Positions 43,585-54,500 of a DNA stretch of 64,000 nucleotides are shown here, piece by piece. The DNA is from Brachypterus glaber. Taxonomy: Eukaryota; Arthropoda; Insecta; Coleoptera; Kateretidae. How positions within the stretch are numbered: the first letter of the stretch is position 1; every line of letters begins with the position of its first letter. Under the pieces are notes generated by a model. The model did not search any database and was not told where the DNA came from. It worked only from the letters and a program-made list of their open reading frames with translations. Both the position numbers and the translations under genes were made by a program. Location of the stretch: assembly GCA_958510825.1 (NCBI GenBank), contig OY294049.1, positions 28,576,620 to 28,640,619 on the forward strand, in the 5' to 3' direction.

Positions 43585-43713
43585 CTATGGCTTGGATCTA
43601 AAAGGCCAATGTCACTTTGTTAATAGCAGGGTTTTCACGTCAACTCTGATGTAATATTTTGAAAATACCGCTATTGACAAACTGACATTGTCACTTTTAG
43701 AACCAAGCCATAG
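43585..43713. mobile_element. 129-bp hairpin MITE
   Basis: Arms CTATGGCTTGG...AATGTCACTTTGT and ACAAACTGACATTG...CCAAGCCATAG are inverted with a short spacer. It ends 169 bp upstream of the acceptor of the 43883 Homer exon. Confidence 0.75.
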
Positions 43714-43882
43714 AAATAAAAATCCCTATACAGTTTATAGTATATAGTATTTTCCTACTACTCTATAAAATGCTAGACGGTTTTTCCCAAATCTGTTTTT
43801 TTTAGTATTTCTCGATTCAATTGTTAATTTTAGTTTTTATCGAAAAAATTATCCATAGTATAATTTTTGCAATTCTTTCCAG

Positions 43883-44099
43883 GTAGTGCACAATCCAATA
43901 TATCTCAAAATTCTAAATCGGAAGACGACAACATACCCCATCCCCGTAGCCACTCGATCGGCGGGATCCAAACTAACGAGAGCCCCAGTCACCAGGTGGC
44001 GAAAAGCGAAAAAGGCTCGTACGGCGGTCAGAATTCGAACCCCAACGATATGCAGTTGAAATATGAAAACGACAGGCTGAAGTTGGCCTTGGCACAAAG
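43883..44099 (+). CDS. homer: Homer exon with start of the coiled coil
   Basis: 217 nt between acceptor CCAG (to 43882) and donor GTAAGT (44100). It is entered in phase 1, completing a Gly codon with the previous exon whether or not the microexon is used. It encodes a Ser/Asn/His-rich linker (SAQSNISQNSKSEDD, PHPRSHSIGG) and then MQLKYENDRLKLALAQ, the conserved beginning of the Homer coiled coil that drives tetramer formation. It ends in phase 2 with AG, which would start the Ser or Arg codon of the next exon. That exon, carrying the rest of the coiled coil, was not found before the window end. The intron upstream is 19.7 kb (from the microexon). Confidence 0.9.
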
Positions 44100-44206
44100 G
44101 TAAGTTTTATTTAATTTTTTTTTGTTTTTCATGTTTTTATCGTTGAACATGTCATTAATGCCTTTCACCAAAAAAATCACATAATATTTGTGACACACAG
44201 ACGACG

Positions 44207-44814
44207 CACAGTGAGAAAATTCAGCTTTTTTTTGGACAAAATTCTGCCGACAGTACAGAATTTGATCAATTTTAATAAAGAAAAATGGAAAGTACTTGTA
44301 AGGCTTTATGTTTTTTTAGTAATGCTGCAGCAAAGTAGCTTTGCGTTAACCTAACCTAAAATATTTAGACCAATTTTGTTAACTAAATTGGTCCAAATAT
44401 TTTATCTGCGATAACTGAGTCAATTTTCATCGTAAAACGATGAGTTTTTTTTTTAAAGTTGACTATTCTTTGAAAGGAAAAGAATTTCTTTCCCTGGATA
44501 TCCAATACTTTAAGAAAAAAATAATTTTGTCGACGGTTTTAAAAATATGAAAAATTACAAAAAATCTGCAATTGCGTAAAAACACTAATATTTCGGTTAC
44601 TAGTGGACGTAGTAGAATCTAATAGTTCTTATTCAATAGCTGAGAAAATTTCCTATACCCATATTAGGGTCAGTATGCGTTTTTCGGTGATCTAGCTTGC
44701 AGGAAATTCAAAATTAGCAAAAAAAACGATGGTCAAAAATTTTAAGATTTTTTTAGTTCAATTCTCTACCGTCGGTAGAATTTTGTCAAAAAAAAGCTGA
44801 ATTTTCCCACTGTG
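44207..44814. mobile_element. Transib-like element with RSS-type ends
   Basis: The 608-bp element has inverted ends starting CACAGTG, the heptamer of RAG recombination signals and of Transib transposons. Inward lies ACAAAATTC, a 7/9 match to the RSS nonamer, after spacers of 22 bp (left, 44236-44244) and 21 bp (right, 44778-44786). Flanking 5-mers are CGACG (44202-44206) and CGACA (44815-44819), close to the CGNCG target preference of Transib. The inverted ends run about 40 bp. There is no transposase, so it is non-autonomous. Caveat: the right flank resembles an internal segment (GACAG.ACAGAATTTG), so the target duplication could be accidental. Confidence 0.55.
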
Positions 44815-45292
44815 CGACAGAATTTGATAAAAAACATTTGTATATAAAACATTTTGATCTGTGATTTTTGACGATTAAAAAAAAAACGACAAAATAGGTC
44901 CTAGAACGACAAAAAGGCATAATAAAATAACGACAGTACGAAGGGCAAAAATCATATTTTTTTAACAATAACTTGATTACTAATTATCTGATGAAAAGGA
45001 AAATTAAACCAAAAGAAAGCTTAAATTATTCGCTACAAAAAATGTCATTAGCATTTTAAGCTAAGAAATTTTTAAGGAATATGGGCACGAATAGAAAAAA
45101 ATGCTAGGTAGAAACCCTCAGAGTCTACTCGCACTTCACCAATTTGTTTTTTCGTTATTAAGGCCTTTATTGTCGTTCGTTTTATTTTAATCCTTTTAGA
45201 AATTGGAAGACCATCGTATAAGAATCTTCGGCGCGACGTGAGTTTTTTAAGTTTTAAACTAACATTATTTTTGCGTAAAGCAGATTGTATCT
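44815..45292. other. AT-rich intron stretch, no gene seen
   Basis: Contains runs of A and T, several ACGACA repeats near 44888-44940 and nothing coding. A splice-like segment near 45199 was examined and rejected as an exon. Confidence 0.4.
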
Positions 45293-45458
45293 ATACTATA
45301 GTTCGTTAATACGTGATAGTGACTCATGTTTAAATCGATTTCCCCCTTACGATTCGTTCACCGCAACCTCTATACTAAGCCTTCCCTCTTTACGTTTCGT
45401 TCCCTGCGCGGTCTATGCTTTAAATATGTCACTATCATGTATTAACGAACCATAGTAT
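45293..45458. mobile_element. 166-bp hairpin MITE
   Basis: Arms ATACTATAGTTCGTTAATAC...GATAGTGAC and GTCACTATC...GTATTAACGAAC.ATAGTAT are inverted around a C-rich centre. It resembles a non-autonomous TIR element; the superfamily is not clear. Confidence 0.7.
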
Positions 45459-45811
45459 AAATATATATTTTATAATCAACTATTGCCTAATATATTTTTA
45501 AACATTTTTTACTTATTTTTACTATAATTTAAAATATCAAATTCTTGCAGGTTTCTAATAATAAGATACTATAATTTATAATTTAACCTTATTTAAATTT
45601 TCACCATATTCAGCACTATGCAATCTTAATTTTTAAAAATCTTCATTTTACCAAATATATATTTTAAAATGCCATATCACTGTTCAAATTATGGTTGTAA
45701 TTCTCCCATGGATAGGGTCATAAGTATTATCATGTTATCACATGTATATTTAATTTTTGTGGTGGGGTTTTCCCGTTAACAGGAAATTATTAACATGTTA
45801 ATAAATAAACA

Positions 45812-45880
45812 AGCCGTGAAGATATGGAATTCCATTATACATATATTATTTATTCACAGTAAATGGTGTATTTTCCCAAA
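45812..45880 (+). repeat. Paralogous empty site of the 14099-17457 insertion
   Basis: ACAAGCCGTGAAGATATG, TTCCATTATA and then TATTCACAGTAAATGGT... match the left flank (14059-14098) joined to the right flank (17458-17515) of the 3.36-kb TIR element. The locus is a second copy of a dispersed repeat, here without the insertion. Confidence 0.7.
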
Positions 45881-47037
45881 TACTTTTTTCAAAAAAAAAA
45901 AAAATAAAATAAAAAAAATGTTAAAAAATCTGTTAAAAAGGTTTTTAAACGCGTTTTTCTCCGAAACTGATCATTTAATTTGACTGTAATTTTGCTAATT
46001 TAATTTCTACCCCCGAAATTACAAAATATCAAAATTTGAGGCAGTTTGACTGTGGCCCAAGAACCCCCCTATTTGTTCTTATGTATATCCAAGAATGTTT
46101 TGTCCAAGAGGATTTTTGATTTTTTTTGAAAATTCCTACCGTATAATATTATTCTAGCGCAGGTGCTGTGAACAATATAAAAAAAAAAATAAAAAAACAT
46201 TCAAATCAAATCATTTTATTGATGATGCAATAAGCTTACACAGGTTAAAATCGAACAAAATTAATACTAATACTAAAATCTAAAATAAATTAAAAAGCTT
46301 AAATAAGATAAAAACAAGTATACATTAATCAAAGATTTTAATTTTTTTTTAAATTTTCTTTTTGCGAAAAATGAAAATTAAAAAAAAAAACAAAAAAAAA
46401 ATTTAAAAAAACTTAAAAAAATATATTTTTATTTGCTTTTATTCCAAAGTGACATTTTTCGGTTAGAAATGTTAAGGTTAAAAGTGTCACTTTTGTTAAG
46501 AGTTTATCTTTTGTTTTACATTGCTGGGCTGCAGGCCGCCAAAGTACTTTTGCGGTCCCTTGTGCAAAATTGCATAGCGTTTGTGGGGTCCGTTAGGTTG
46601 GCTCCAATATTTTTGAATTTCCAAATTTTCTCTAGGGCATTCGAAATTGCTCGCGAAGTGCTGGCGAATGCTGTATATTTTGTCAAAAATGCTTCCCCCC
46701 TCGAAAAGTTATTAAATTTTTAATTTTGAGGGCTAACTTTAGGCAACCATTAGTACATGTGTGCGCTTTACGGGTTATATAAGCGTACATATTAAATTGT
46801 TTGAAAATCTCGTCTTTTCTATTAATTTGCTTATATTAGATTTCACACTGATAGAAATGTTGTTGTTAAATAGACCCCAACCATATTTTGTAATATGTTA
46901 TAACGTAAATATGTTATACGATACAACAACCAGTTGTAGAGCTAAAAGGTAAACAACCCAAAATTGTAATAAATACAACAACAAACGTTATCTCATATCA
47001 TAGCGAGGGGTATGTCACTCTTTATTTGCGGGACGAA
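45881..47037. other. AT-rich stretch with possible LINE tail
   Basis: Near 46200-46330 a segment (TTTTATTGATGATGCAATAAG...) looks like the 3' end of a minus-strand LINE. A 96-codon open stretch (46433-46723) encodes nothing recognisable and is not supported. Otherwise A/T runs. Confidence 0.4.
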
Positions 47038-47190
47038 ATATCGCCTTTTACATCAATATCGCCCATATCACCTCAAGATCGCCCGATATCGCCTCGATAT
47101 CGCCTTGATATCACCCGATATCGCCTGATATCGCCCGATATCACCCGATATCTCCCGATATCACCCGACCCGATATCGCCCAGATCGCCT
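47038..47190. repeat. Tandem (CGATATCGCC/CGATATCACC)n array
   Basis: Fourteen or so short units of about 10-12 bp built on GATATC(G/A)CC. GATATC is itself a palindrome, so each unit can pair with the next. Confidence 0.85.
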
Positions 47191-47239
47191 CGTGATTTTC
47201 CAATTGATATTACTCGACAGAAAAGACATTAATTTGCAC

Positions 47240-47330
47240 TAGGGACCCTATATATAATGACATTAAACGCCACACAAGTGTGTGAAGTTTAACGTCACTT
47301 TATTTAGGGTCCCTAATATGCACGTGCGTA
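47240..47330. mobile_element. Small hairpin element
   Basis: GCACTAGGGACCCTA and TAGGGTCCCTAATATGC are inverted, as are ATGACATTAAACG.CACACA and TGTGTGAAGTTTAACGTCA. The whole is about 90 bp and could fold into one hairpin. Confidence 0.65.
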
Positions 47331-47657
47331 GACATTACTTAGTAATTACGCCGCGAAAAAATGTGTTTTAATAAAGTTACACTCTTCTGAAGCACACTCA
47401 ATGTTAAATACGAGGTCAAATATGTCAATTTAATTTTGTCGTATTACTTTGAAAGTGTTTCAAGTAAACCCTTGAGTAAACCGAAGTAAACAGTATGCCA
47501 ATGCCGCAATTTTAGTAATTTTATTCTTGCCAATATAAATTAAAAAACAAAAACAAACAAGAGCGCGTGTTATAAGGTTGCGATTATAATTATATTTTTG
47601 TATCTAAAAACGGTAATTTTTGTACAATAAATCTGTACAAAAAGTTTAATTTTTCGT

Positions 47658-47857
47658 NNNNNNNNNNNNNNNNNNNNNNNNNNNNNNNNNNNNNNNNNNN
47701 NNNNNNNNNNNNNNNNNNNNNNNNNNNNNNNNNNNNNNNNNNNNNNNNNNNNNNNNNNNNNNNNNNNNNNNNNNNNNNNNNNNNNNNNNNNNNNNNNNNN
47801 NNNNNNNNNNNNNNNNNNNNNNNNNNNNNNNNNNNNNNNNNNNNNNNNNNNNNNNNN
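47658..47857. other. Assembly gap of 200 N
   Basis: Exactly 200 unknown bases, probably a gap of conventional size. It cuts into the left arm of the TIR element at 47858-49050, so the true length and sequence here are unknown. Confidence 1.
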
Positions 47858-49060
47858 GTATCGGATGCGCTGATTTCGGAACCTTTTTCCGTTTTTCCCA
47901 ATCAGATCGTTTTTTTTTGAGATATAGCGCACATTGGTTTTTTTGCCTATAGTTGTAGTAAAAAAAAATTCTTTTGTCGTGGATTGGTTCTCTATTAATG
48001 TGGCTCTAAGCCAAAAGAAGCGGATTTAAAATATCTTTATTCGTTTATTTTTTATAGGCTTCTAAATTCAAAAAAGTTTATAAAAATATAAAGGTTTTAG
48101 ATTTAATCCAGTGATGGAGATTTTACCGGGTGTTATCGAAAAAAAAACACAAATATTGAAGTATTTTATTTACTTTTAGAAGAGCAAAACAGTTAATTAA
48201 ACTTTTTATTGTTAGGGAGCGTTCAAGTATTACGTAACGCGCTAGGGGGGGGGGTGAAAGTAAAAATGTTACGTAACACTTAAAAAATTATAAACTTAAA
48301 AAATGTTTATTGGATCACGTTTTTAACAATGCAAGGAATCCGTCTCTTTAAGCCTAAAAGAGACGGATTCCTTGCAAATTTTATTGCACATAGCATGGTT
48401 AACAGTTAACTAAATCCTCTAAACAAAAACAATTAGAGATATTAGAGATGGAAAACCATAGCCAATAACCGGTTTTCGGTTAACCGGTTTCGGAAATTAC
48501 ATCAGACCGGTTTTGGGTCAAAAATGGCCAAATTTTGCGTTACGTAATACTTGAACGCTCCCTTATTATGAAAAAAAAATAAAAAAAAACTTTTTCTCCT
48601 TACTGCAAAACATTAAAATAACATTAAATAACCAATAATTCAAAATATTGTTGTTCTGTTTTCAATAACTCCCCGTAAAATCTCCAGTACGGATTCAGTC
48701 TAAAACTTTTTTATTTTTACAAAACTTACATTTGTGTTAGTGTTGCTTATAAAAATCAGAGCCATATGTTTAATATTTATATAAAATTTTCATAAACGTA
48801 TAGCAAAAAAATGCGAAAAATTTCCATTTTTTGGATTTAGAAGCCTATAAAAAACGAACGAGTAAAGATATATAAAATCCGCCTTTTTGGCTTAAAGCCC
48901 TATTAATAGAGAACCAATTCACCACAAAAAAAATTAATTAGACAATAAATAATTTTTTTTTCTAACTATAAGCAAAAAAAACCACTGTGCACTATATCTC
49001 AAAAAACGAGCTGATCGAGAAAAACGAAGCAAGGTTTCGAAAACACCGTATCAAATGGGT
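47858..49060. mobile_element. Long-TIR element cut by the gap
   Basis: The left arm (47858-48080: GTATCGGATGCGCTGAT, GAGATATAGCGCAC, TTTTATAGGCTTCTAAAT) matches the right arm (48830-49055) in inverted orientation. The middle contains the 340-bp Harbinger-type MITE. No transposase is visible. The left end may lie inside the gap. Confidence 0.65.
48224..48563. mobile_element. Harbinger-type MITE, 340 bp
   Basis: Perfect 27-bp inverted ends starting AGGGAGCGTTCAAGTATTAC, with TTA on both outer sides as a possible 3-bp target duplication, fit PIF/Harbinger. Inside is another perfect hairpin (about 48332-48376, AAGGAATCCGTCTCTTT and complement). It is inserted in the TIR element that follows the gap. 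Confidence 0.75.
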
Positions 49061-49658
49061 CTAAAATCAACTAAAATGGTATCGGCAGGAAAAATTTTGA
49101 GGGTAGAACAGTGTTATTAATACATAGGCCTAGGTAAAAAGTGAAAAATATACATATATTTAAAGCAGGATCAGCTAGGTTTGGACTTTTTGATTCAAGC
49201 TGATTTTTTATCTACAATCAACTAGAAAAACAGTGGCACTTTGAGTTTCTCTTGAGATTTTCATGCAACCTATTGTTACTTCAGGCCTAGTGTGAAGGCT
49301 TTCCCGGAATTTTGAAAATTTTCAAAATGGGAAAGCAATAAATTTAGTTAGTTTAAAAATTAGAAAATTGGCGTTTTCCCATACTCTTCTAGCAAGTAGT
49401 CCTGTGAAGAGTGTACTAACTGTATAATTGTTGTTCTTTAGATTTCCTTAATGAATAAACAGTTAAACTATGTGCATGTTCAGCTGTTATATTGCAAGTA
49501 AAATTAAAAGGAAATAAAATGAAATACAGTAATTAGTTAAATCTTACTGGTTTAAAAAAAATCTATTTCGTGATTCAAGTATGTTGTGTTATACCGATTT
49601 CTTTTACGAATTGCACAAGTCAGTTTTTAATGTGTATTTCCTGTCTTTCATTAGATAA
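49061..49658. other. AT-rich stretch, no gene seen
   Basis: A minus-strand relative of the GGAAAGCCTT repeat lies near 49290-49345. The rest is unremarkable AT-rich DNA. Confidence 0.4.
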
Positions 49659-49816
49659 TATCGTCGCCTTCCTTACAAAGGGGCTTATCTCAAAAAATTG
49701 CTAAATTGAGGTAGGCCCTTGGGTGGCATCAAAACAGTAACCTGCAGCTACCCTGATTAATAATATCAAAAATCACAAAACATGATATAAGCCCCTTTGC
49801 AAGGGAAGCGACGATA
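49659..49816. mobile_element. 158-bp MITE
   Basis: TATCGTCGCCTTCCTTACAA and the complement of TATCGTCGCTTCCCTTGCAA close an element with GGGGCTTAT next to each end. The centre is not inverted. It is non-coding. Confidence 0.75.
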
Positions 49817-50112
49817 TATACTAATCTGACATCAAGATGTAGCATACATAAAGTAAAACAAACTATACTATAAATAGTTATTTGCGCTCCTAGTAGAGGT
49901 CTACGACCTCACACAGAAAAAAACTTACCTACGAGTAGCGGATTACGTTTTTTTCACTAGCAAGGAGTTAAAATCGTATTTTATTAATAATATTTTTGAC
50001 ATTTAAATGTGTGGAATCACTCTATAAAATTAAGAATAGTAGTCTTGTGTCTAGGTGTCCCCCTTAGGAAAGTGTTGGACACTTCGTGTCCTTTAGCGGT
50101 AAATCGATTTTT

Positions 50113-50350
50113 TCTACGAGCGTGCGGAAAGATCACTTTTTCCGCACGCATATGGGTGTGGAAAGAAAGCCTTTCCCGCACGCATAAATATTGTTTAATT
50201 TCTTAATTGCTTAGTGTTATTCTTGTTATATTTATTCATAATATTATAAAAATGTTTAAATTTTTTACCTGTTAATTGCTTGCCTGAACTCCGCTACGCG
50301 TCGTTCAAATGCAATTGAGTGCGGAAAAGGGCCTCTTCCCGCACTTGTTA
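50113..50350. repeat. Cluster of GTGCGGAAA/TTTCCGCAC hairpins
   Basis: A perfect hairpin GCGTGCGGAAA...TTTCCGCACGC (50120-50149) is followed by a related one (50157-50184, GTGTGGAAAG...CTTTCCCGCAC) and a third at 50317-50349 (GAGTGCGGAAAAGG...CTTCCCGCACTT). The shared stem suggests one dispersed element family with local duplication. Confidence 0.6.
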
Positions 50351-50769
50351 GGAAAATAGCCATTAGACAGACGGTTTTGTTTGTATTGATTTCATCTATC
50401 GATAGATGTGACCACTAAGTATGCTCCATTACTCTCGGCTTTTTGATTAAGTAATGTTAACTTGGTAGTATCACATGGGTATATTATAGCCAACAAAAGG
50501 ATTTTTTTGTTTATAAAAAGTATACTTTTGAATCCATGCAGTCAAAAAGAATTGCTTTGCGCAAAAAATACTGCTGCTAACACAAGAATACTAAATACCG
50601 GGTGTCAAAAGAAGTATTACCTTTACGAATGGGGTACTTTCCCGGGCCATTATTGAAAACTTCACCAAACTGTTCTAGGTAAAGATCAATTCTAAAAGTT
50701 CACCTTCCAGCAAGCAGATGTCACTACTATTAAAAACGAATACAAACCAAAAAGTTCTAGCCTTTGTGA
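50351..50769. other. AT-rich stretch, no gene seen
   Basis: No convincing gene. ATACCGGGTGTCAAAAGAAG near 50596 may be one end of a further TIR element, but I found no partner. Confidence 0.35.
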
Positions 50770-51193
50770 CACAGTGATCCCCGGTTATGATTAGGTTTTA
50801 AAGAAAGGGCATCAGAAACAAACAACGGATCTTGGTAGCACAGTGTGTGGACATCATAGATCCATTAACAGTTAAATCGCGTTTGCATATCTTTGAAAGA
50901 TATTGGTGAAAACTCTTCAGGAGGAATCCCGATCAACACCAACTACTTAAAAGAAAATTTTTAATTTATTCTAGTAGTAATTTTCGCGCAGATTCTAACA
51001 ATGATTAAAAAAATTACCTATGTTTTGCCTATTTTGAGAAAAACGCAATAAACCATGATTTTTCGACTGGCATAAAAACTCTATTTCAGTGAATATTAAA
51101 TCGTGACTGATATTAAATAACAGCTAAAATAGTTAAGTTTAAAAGTATAATAGCAAATATAAAGAATTTTAATCCTAATGACCCGAAAGAAAT
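50770..51193 (+). repeat. CACAGTGATCCCCGG repeat family, copy 2
   Basis: It starts CACAGTGATCCCCGGTTATG and follows the other copies for about 420 bp with more divergence. It ends near the AAAC-type tail of the SINE, whose insertion probably truncated it. Confidence 0.65.
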
Positions 51194-51468
51194 TCTTTGT
51201 TTGTTTGTTTGTTTGTTTAACCTCGTACTATTCTACTTAATTAAGCATCCCCTAAGTCCAGGACTTGTGTGGGCTAGTAGTAGAGGGAACCACCGGCTTA
51301 TACTGACTTTCGAACCAGTTTATAGGGAGTGTCCGTTTCCCTTATCGCCTTCGCCAAATTTCAATTATTAATCAACTGAAAAAGGCAAATCGGCGCCAGT
51401 GAGAATCGAACTCACGCTAGTAGGCTTGCTATACATACGCGCTAGCCACTTCGCTATGCCTCCCATTT
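51194..51468 (-). mobile_element. tRNA-derived SINE, copy 1
   Basis: On the minus strand the element starts with a tRNA-like head (51468 down to about 51397): an A-box-like TGGCTAGCGCG and a B-box-like GAGTTCGATTCTCAC, then GGCGCC. A body of about 170 bp follows (containing ACTTTCG/CGAAAGTC and GGTTCCCTCTACTACTAGCC) and an (AAAC)n tail at 51194-51218. It would be transcribed by RNA polymerase III and mobilised by a LINE. The second copy at 63388-63643 shares body and B box but has a different 5' head. Confidence 0.8.
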
Positions 51469-51571
51469 TTTCTATAGCAATGTTTTAGTTTAGTTTAGTT
51501 GTTTCAATGCGGGGTTCATAGCCCTCAACACCTGGTCCCTAGGGACCTTTGTGTTTACCGCACAGACCTCC

Positions 51572-54500
51572 TCAGAGCATCCCTGTTTCTTTTAAAAAGT
51601 CCAGGTATGGTTTCAGGGGAGTGTTCATGATCTCGTTTGGTTCCAGAGAGTCGTTCCCAAAGTACTTCCATCTTAGGCCTATTAGCGATGGACATTCACA
51701 TATGAGGTGGTAGGGTTCTTCATCCCCTTCCCCACATCTCCTGCACACGGGGCTCGTAATCTGTCCCATTACGTGTCGGTGCTTGTTCAGTAAGCAGTGT
51801 CCAGTTATTATACCCGTTATTGTTCTCAGTTGACTCCTGGACATGCCTAGAAGTAAGCTGGTTCTTTTCTTGGTAGGTCCTCCTAGGAAGAGTTTGGAGT
51901 GCCTCATTCTAGGAGCATCTATCCAGTGTTGCTGGTGTTCATCCCGCAACATTCTCCTGACCTCGTGTCTGGCCGTGGAATATGATACCCCACAGCACGG
52001 TTCTGGTCCTGTGAGTACAGCTTCACTTCCCTTTCTCGCAAGGTCGTCTGCCTTCTCATTACCATCTATACCTTGATGTCCTGGAACCCATATCAAATTT
52101 ACTTTGTTATGTTCAGCCAGTTTACATAGCTCGTTGTGGCATTCGTATACCAGTTCTGAGCTAAAGGCATATGAGTCTAATGCCTTTATCGCTGCCTGGC
52201 TGTCCGAAATGATATTTACTGTCCTACCCGTGTAGGACGCCGATGTCATTTCTTGTGCGCAGACATAAATCGCATAGATTTCAGCTTGGAAAACTGTTGC
52301 CTTGGTTCCCAGGTTTAAGCTAATTTCTTTGCCCGGTCCATGGATTCCTGCTCCGGTCCCTTCTTTCATTTTGGATCCATCTGTGTACCAGGTTTCACCT
52401 TTTAGTAGTTTAGGGTATAGTCCATTTTTCCATGCATCCCGGCTAGGTATCTCAGCCTTTGCCGGTTGCCTGAAATCATAGACTATAGCGATCCTATCTG
52501 TTTTCATGGATAGTATATCTGTATTGTCAATGTTCTCAAAGATTTTAGTATGTTCCAACCCTCTATGGCGGTCTCCCATGCCGTTAATCCTTAGTCTGTA
52601 CGCTGCCATAAGTGCCTCTGTTTTTGCCACCAAGTGCAATGGAGGTAGGTCCAGTAGGACTTCTAGTGCTGCGGTGGGAGTAGTGCTCATTGCCCCCACT
52701 ATCCCGATGCAGGCAAGTCTTTGTGCCTTGCTTAGAATCAGTCTGTTAGTAGTGGAATTGGCTTTATGCCACCACACTAACGCCCCATATGTCACTATGG
52801 GTTTTACAATTACATTGTATACCCAGTGCAACATTCCGGGTTTAATTCCCCAGTTTTTACCAAACATGCGTCTACAGGCCCATAGTGCTCTAATAGCTTT
52901 GTTGGTTTTATCTGTTAGATGGGGTTTATAAGACAACTTGCTATCCAAGATTACTCCTAGATATTTTGCTTGCCCCACTAACTTCAGCTTAGTTCCAAAT
53001 AACCTTGGAGGCTCAATTAAGAGTTTCCTTTTGTTGGTAAATGGAATAAGTGTGGTTTTTGTAGGGTTTACCGACAGTCCCACTCTTCTACACCAATTCT
53101 CTATGACCTTTAGGGCTCCCTGCATCACTTCTGATACAGTTTTGCCGTACTTGCCACATACGAGAACCGTTATATCATCAGCATATCCCTGAGCATAGAA
53201 GCCATGTCTCTCCAATTCCTCCAGAAGACTGTTCACCACGAGGCACCATAGGAGTGGCGATAACGCCCCTCCTTGAGGACATCCTTTCGCGACCAGCACT
53301 TCTATCATTGATTGTTGGAGTGATGCCTCAATAGTTCTGTTTTTCAGCATGGTCATTACCCATCTACATATTGTATCTGGTACCCCATGTCTATTGAGTG
53401 CATTTTCTATTGATTCATATGAGGTATTATCAAATGCCCCCTCTATGTCCAATAGAGCAGCTAGACAAATTCCTTTGTCTTTAATTGCCTTCTCTGCTCT
53501 TTTTGCTAGCTCGTGTATAGCTAGTTCGCAGGATTTACCTGCTTGATATGCATACTGGAGCCTGTGCAAGGGTCTTGTTTTCAAGACCTTGTCCCTTATG
53601 TATCTATCAAGCAGTTTCTCTAATGTTTTTAGGAGAAATGACGTTAGGCTTATCGGTCGATACGCCTTGGCTTCGGCATATGTTGCCTGGCCAGGTTTAG
53701 GTAGAAAAATTACCTTTACCTTCCTCCAGCCCTTCGGTATATATCCAAAGGCCAAACTTGCCCTAAGTAGATTAACTACTGGTGTAGTTAGTGCGCTTAT
53801 CCCGTTCTGTAGCAAAGCAGGAAACACACCATCCTTCCCAGCAGCCTTAAATGGTTTGAATGAATTCACGGCCCATTTAAGCTTTTTAGCATCCACTATT
53901 TTGGATGCAAGCTTCCAGTCTGCCCTGGTGGGCCTCCTTAAGCCTTCTGTCTGTATGTTATTGTTCTCATTACCCCGGTTCCTTTCAGACCCTGGGAAGT
54001 GAGTTTTTAACATAACCTCTAGCGTCTCTTCTGCCGTTTCAGAGTAGGCCCCTGATTCGGTTTTTATAGATCCTAGGTTATAATCTTTTTCTTTTCGGAG
54101 GGCCCTTTGGAGTCGTGAACATGTAGGTGTATCTTCGATACCCTGACAGAACTTCCTCCAGGATTCCCTCTTTGAGGTCTTGATAGCTTTGCTATATCGG
54201 GCGAGAGATGCTTTATAGATCTCCCATTCGTCCGTGTTTTTAGCTCGGTTAAACAGCCTTCTCGTGTCCTTTCTCATTTCTGAGAGTTCCTCATTCCACC
54301 ACTCAACATTTTTACAAACCCTGCGTGGTTTTAGTGGACAGCTGGACTCGTAGGCTGATATTATCGCCGACTGTAGAGAGTCGCTAGCAATCTCTAAGTC
54401 CACAACACTGGTGATTCTTCCCCCAGGACATTCCCTTAGGCCCCGATCTAGTTCCCTTTCATAGGATGCCCAGTCGGTTCTCTTGGGATTCCTGTACATT

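Noticed and set aside
45199..45238. Possible next Homer exon between TTTTAG and GTGAGT
   Set aside because: In the required phase it meets a stop (TAA) within eight codons, and no frame resembles the Homer coiled coil.
46433..46723. 96-codon open frame with hydrophobic content
   Set aside because: No similarity to any family I know, AT-rich repeats on both sides, and no splice or promoter context.
47570..47932. Open frames across 47.6-47.9 kb
   Set aside because: They run through the 200-N gap, so the codons are unknown.
51397..51468. Functional tRNA gene
   Set aside because: A- and B-box-like segments are present, but the acceptor stem does not pair and a SINE body plus (AAAC)n tail follow, so it is a SINE head.
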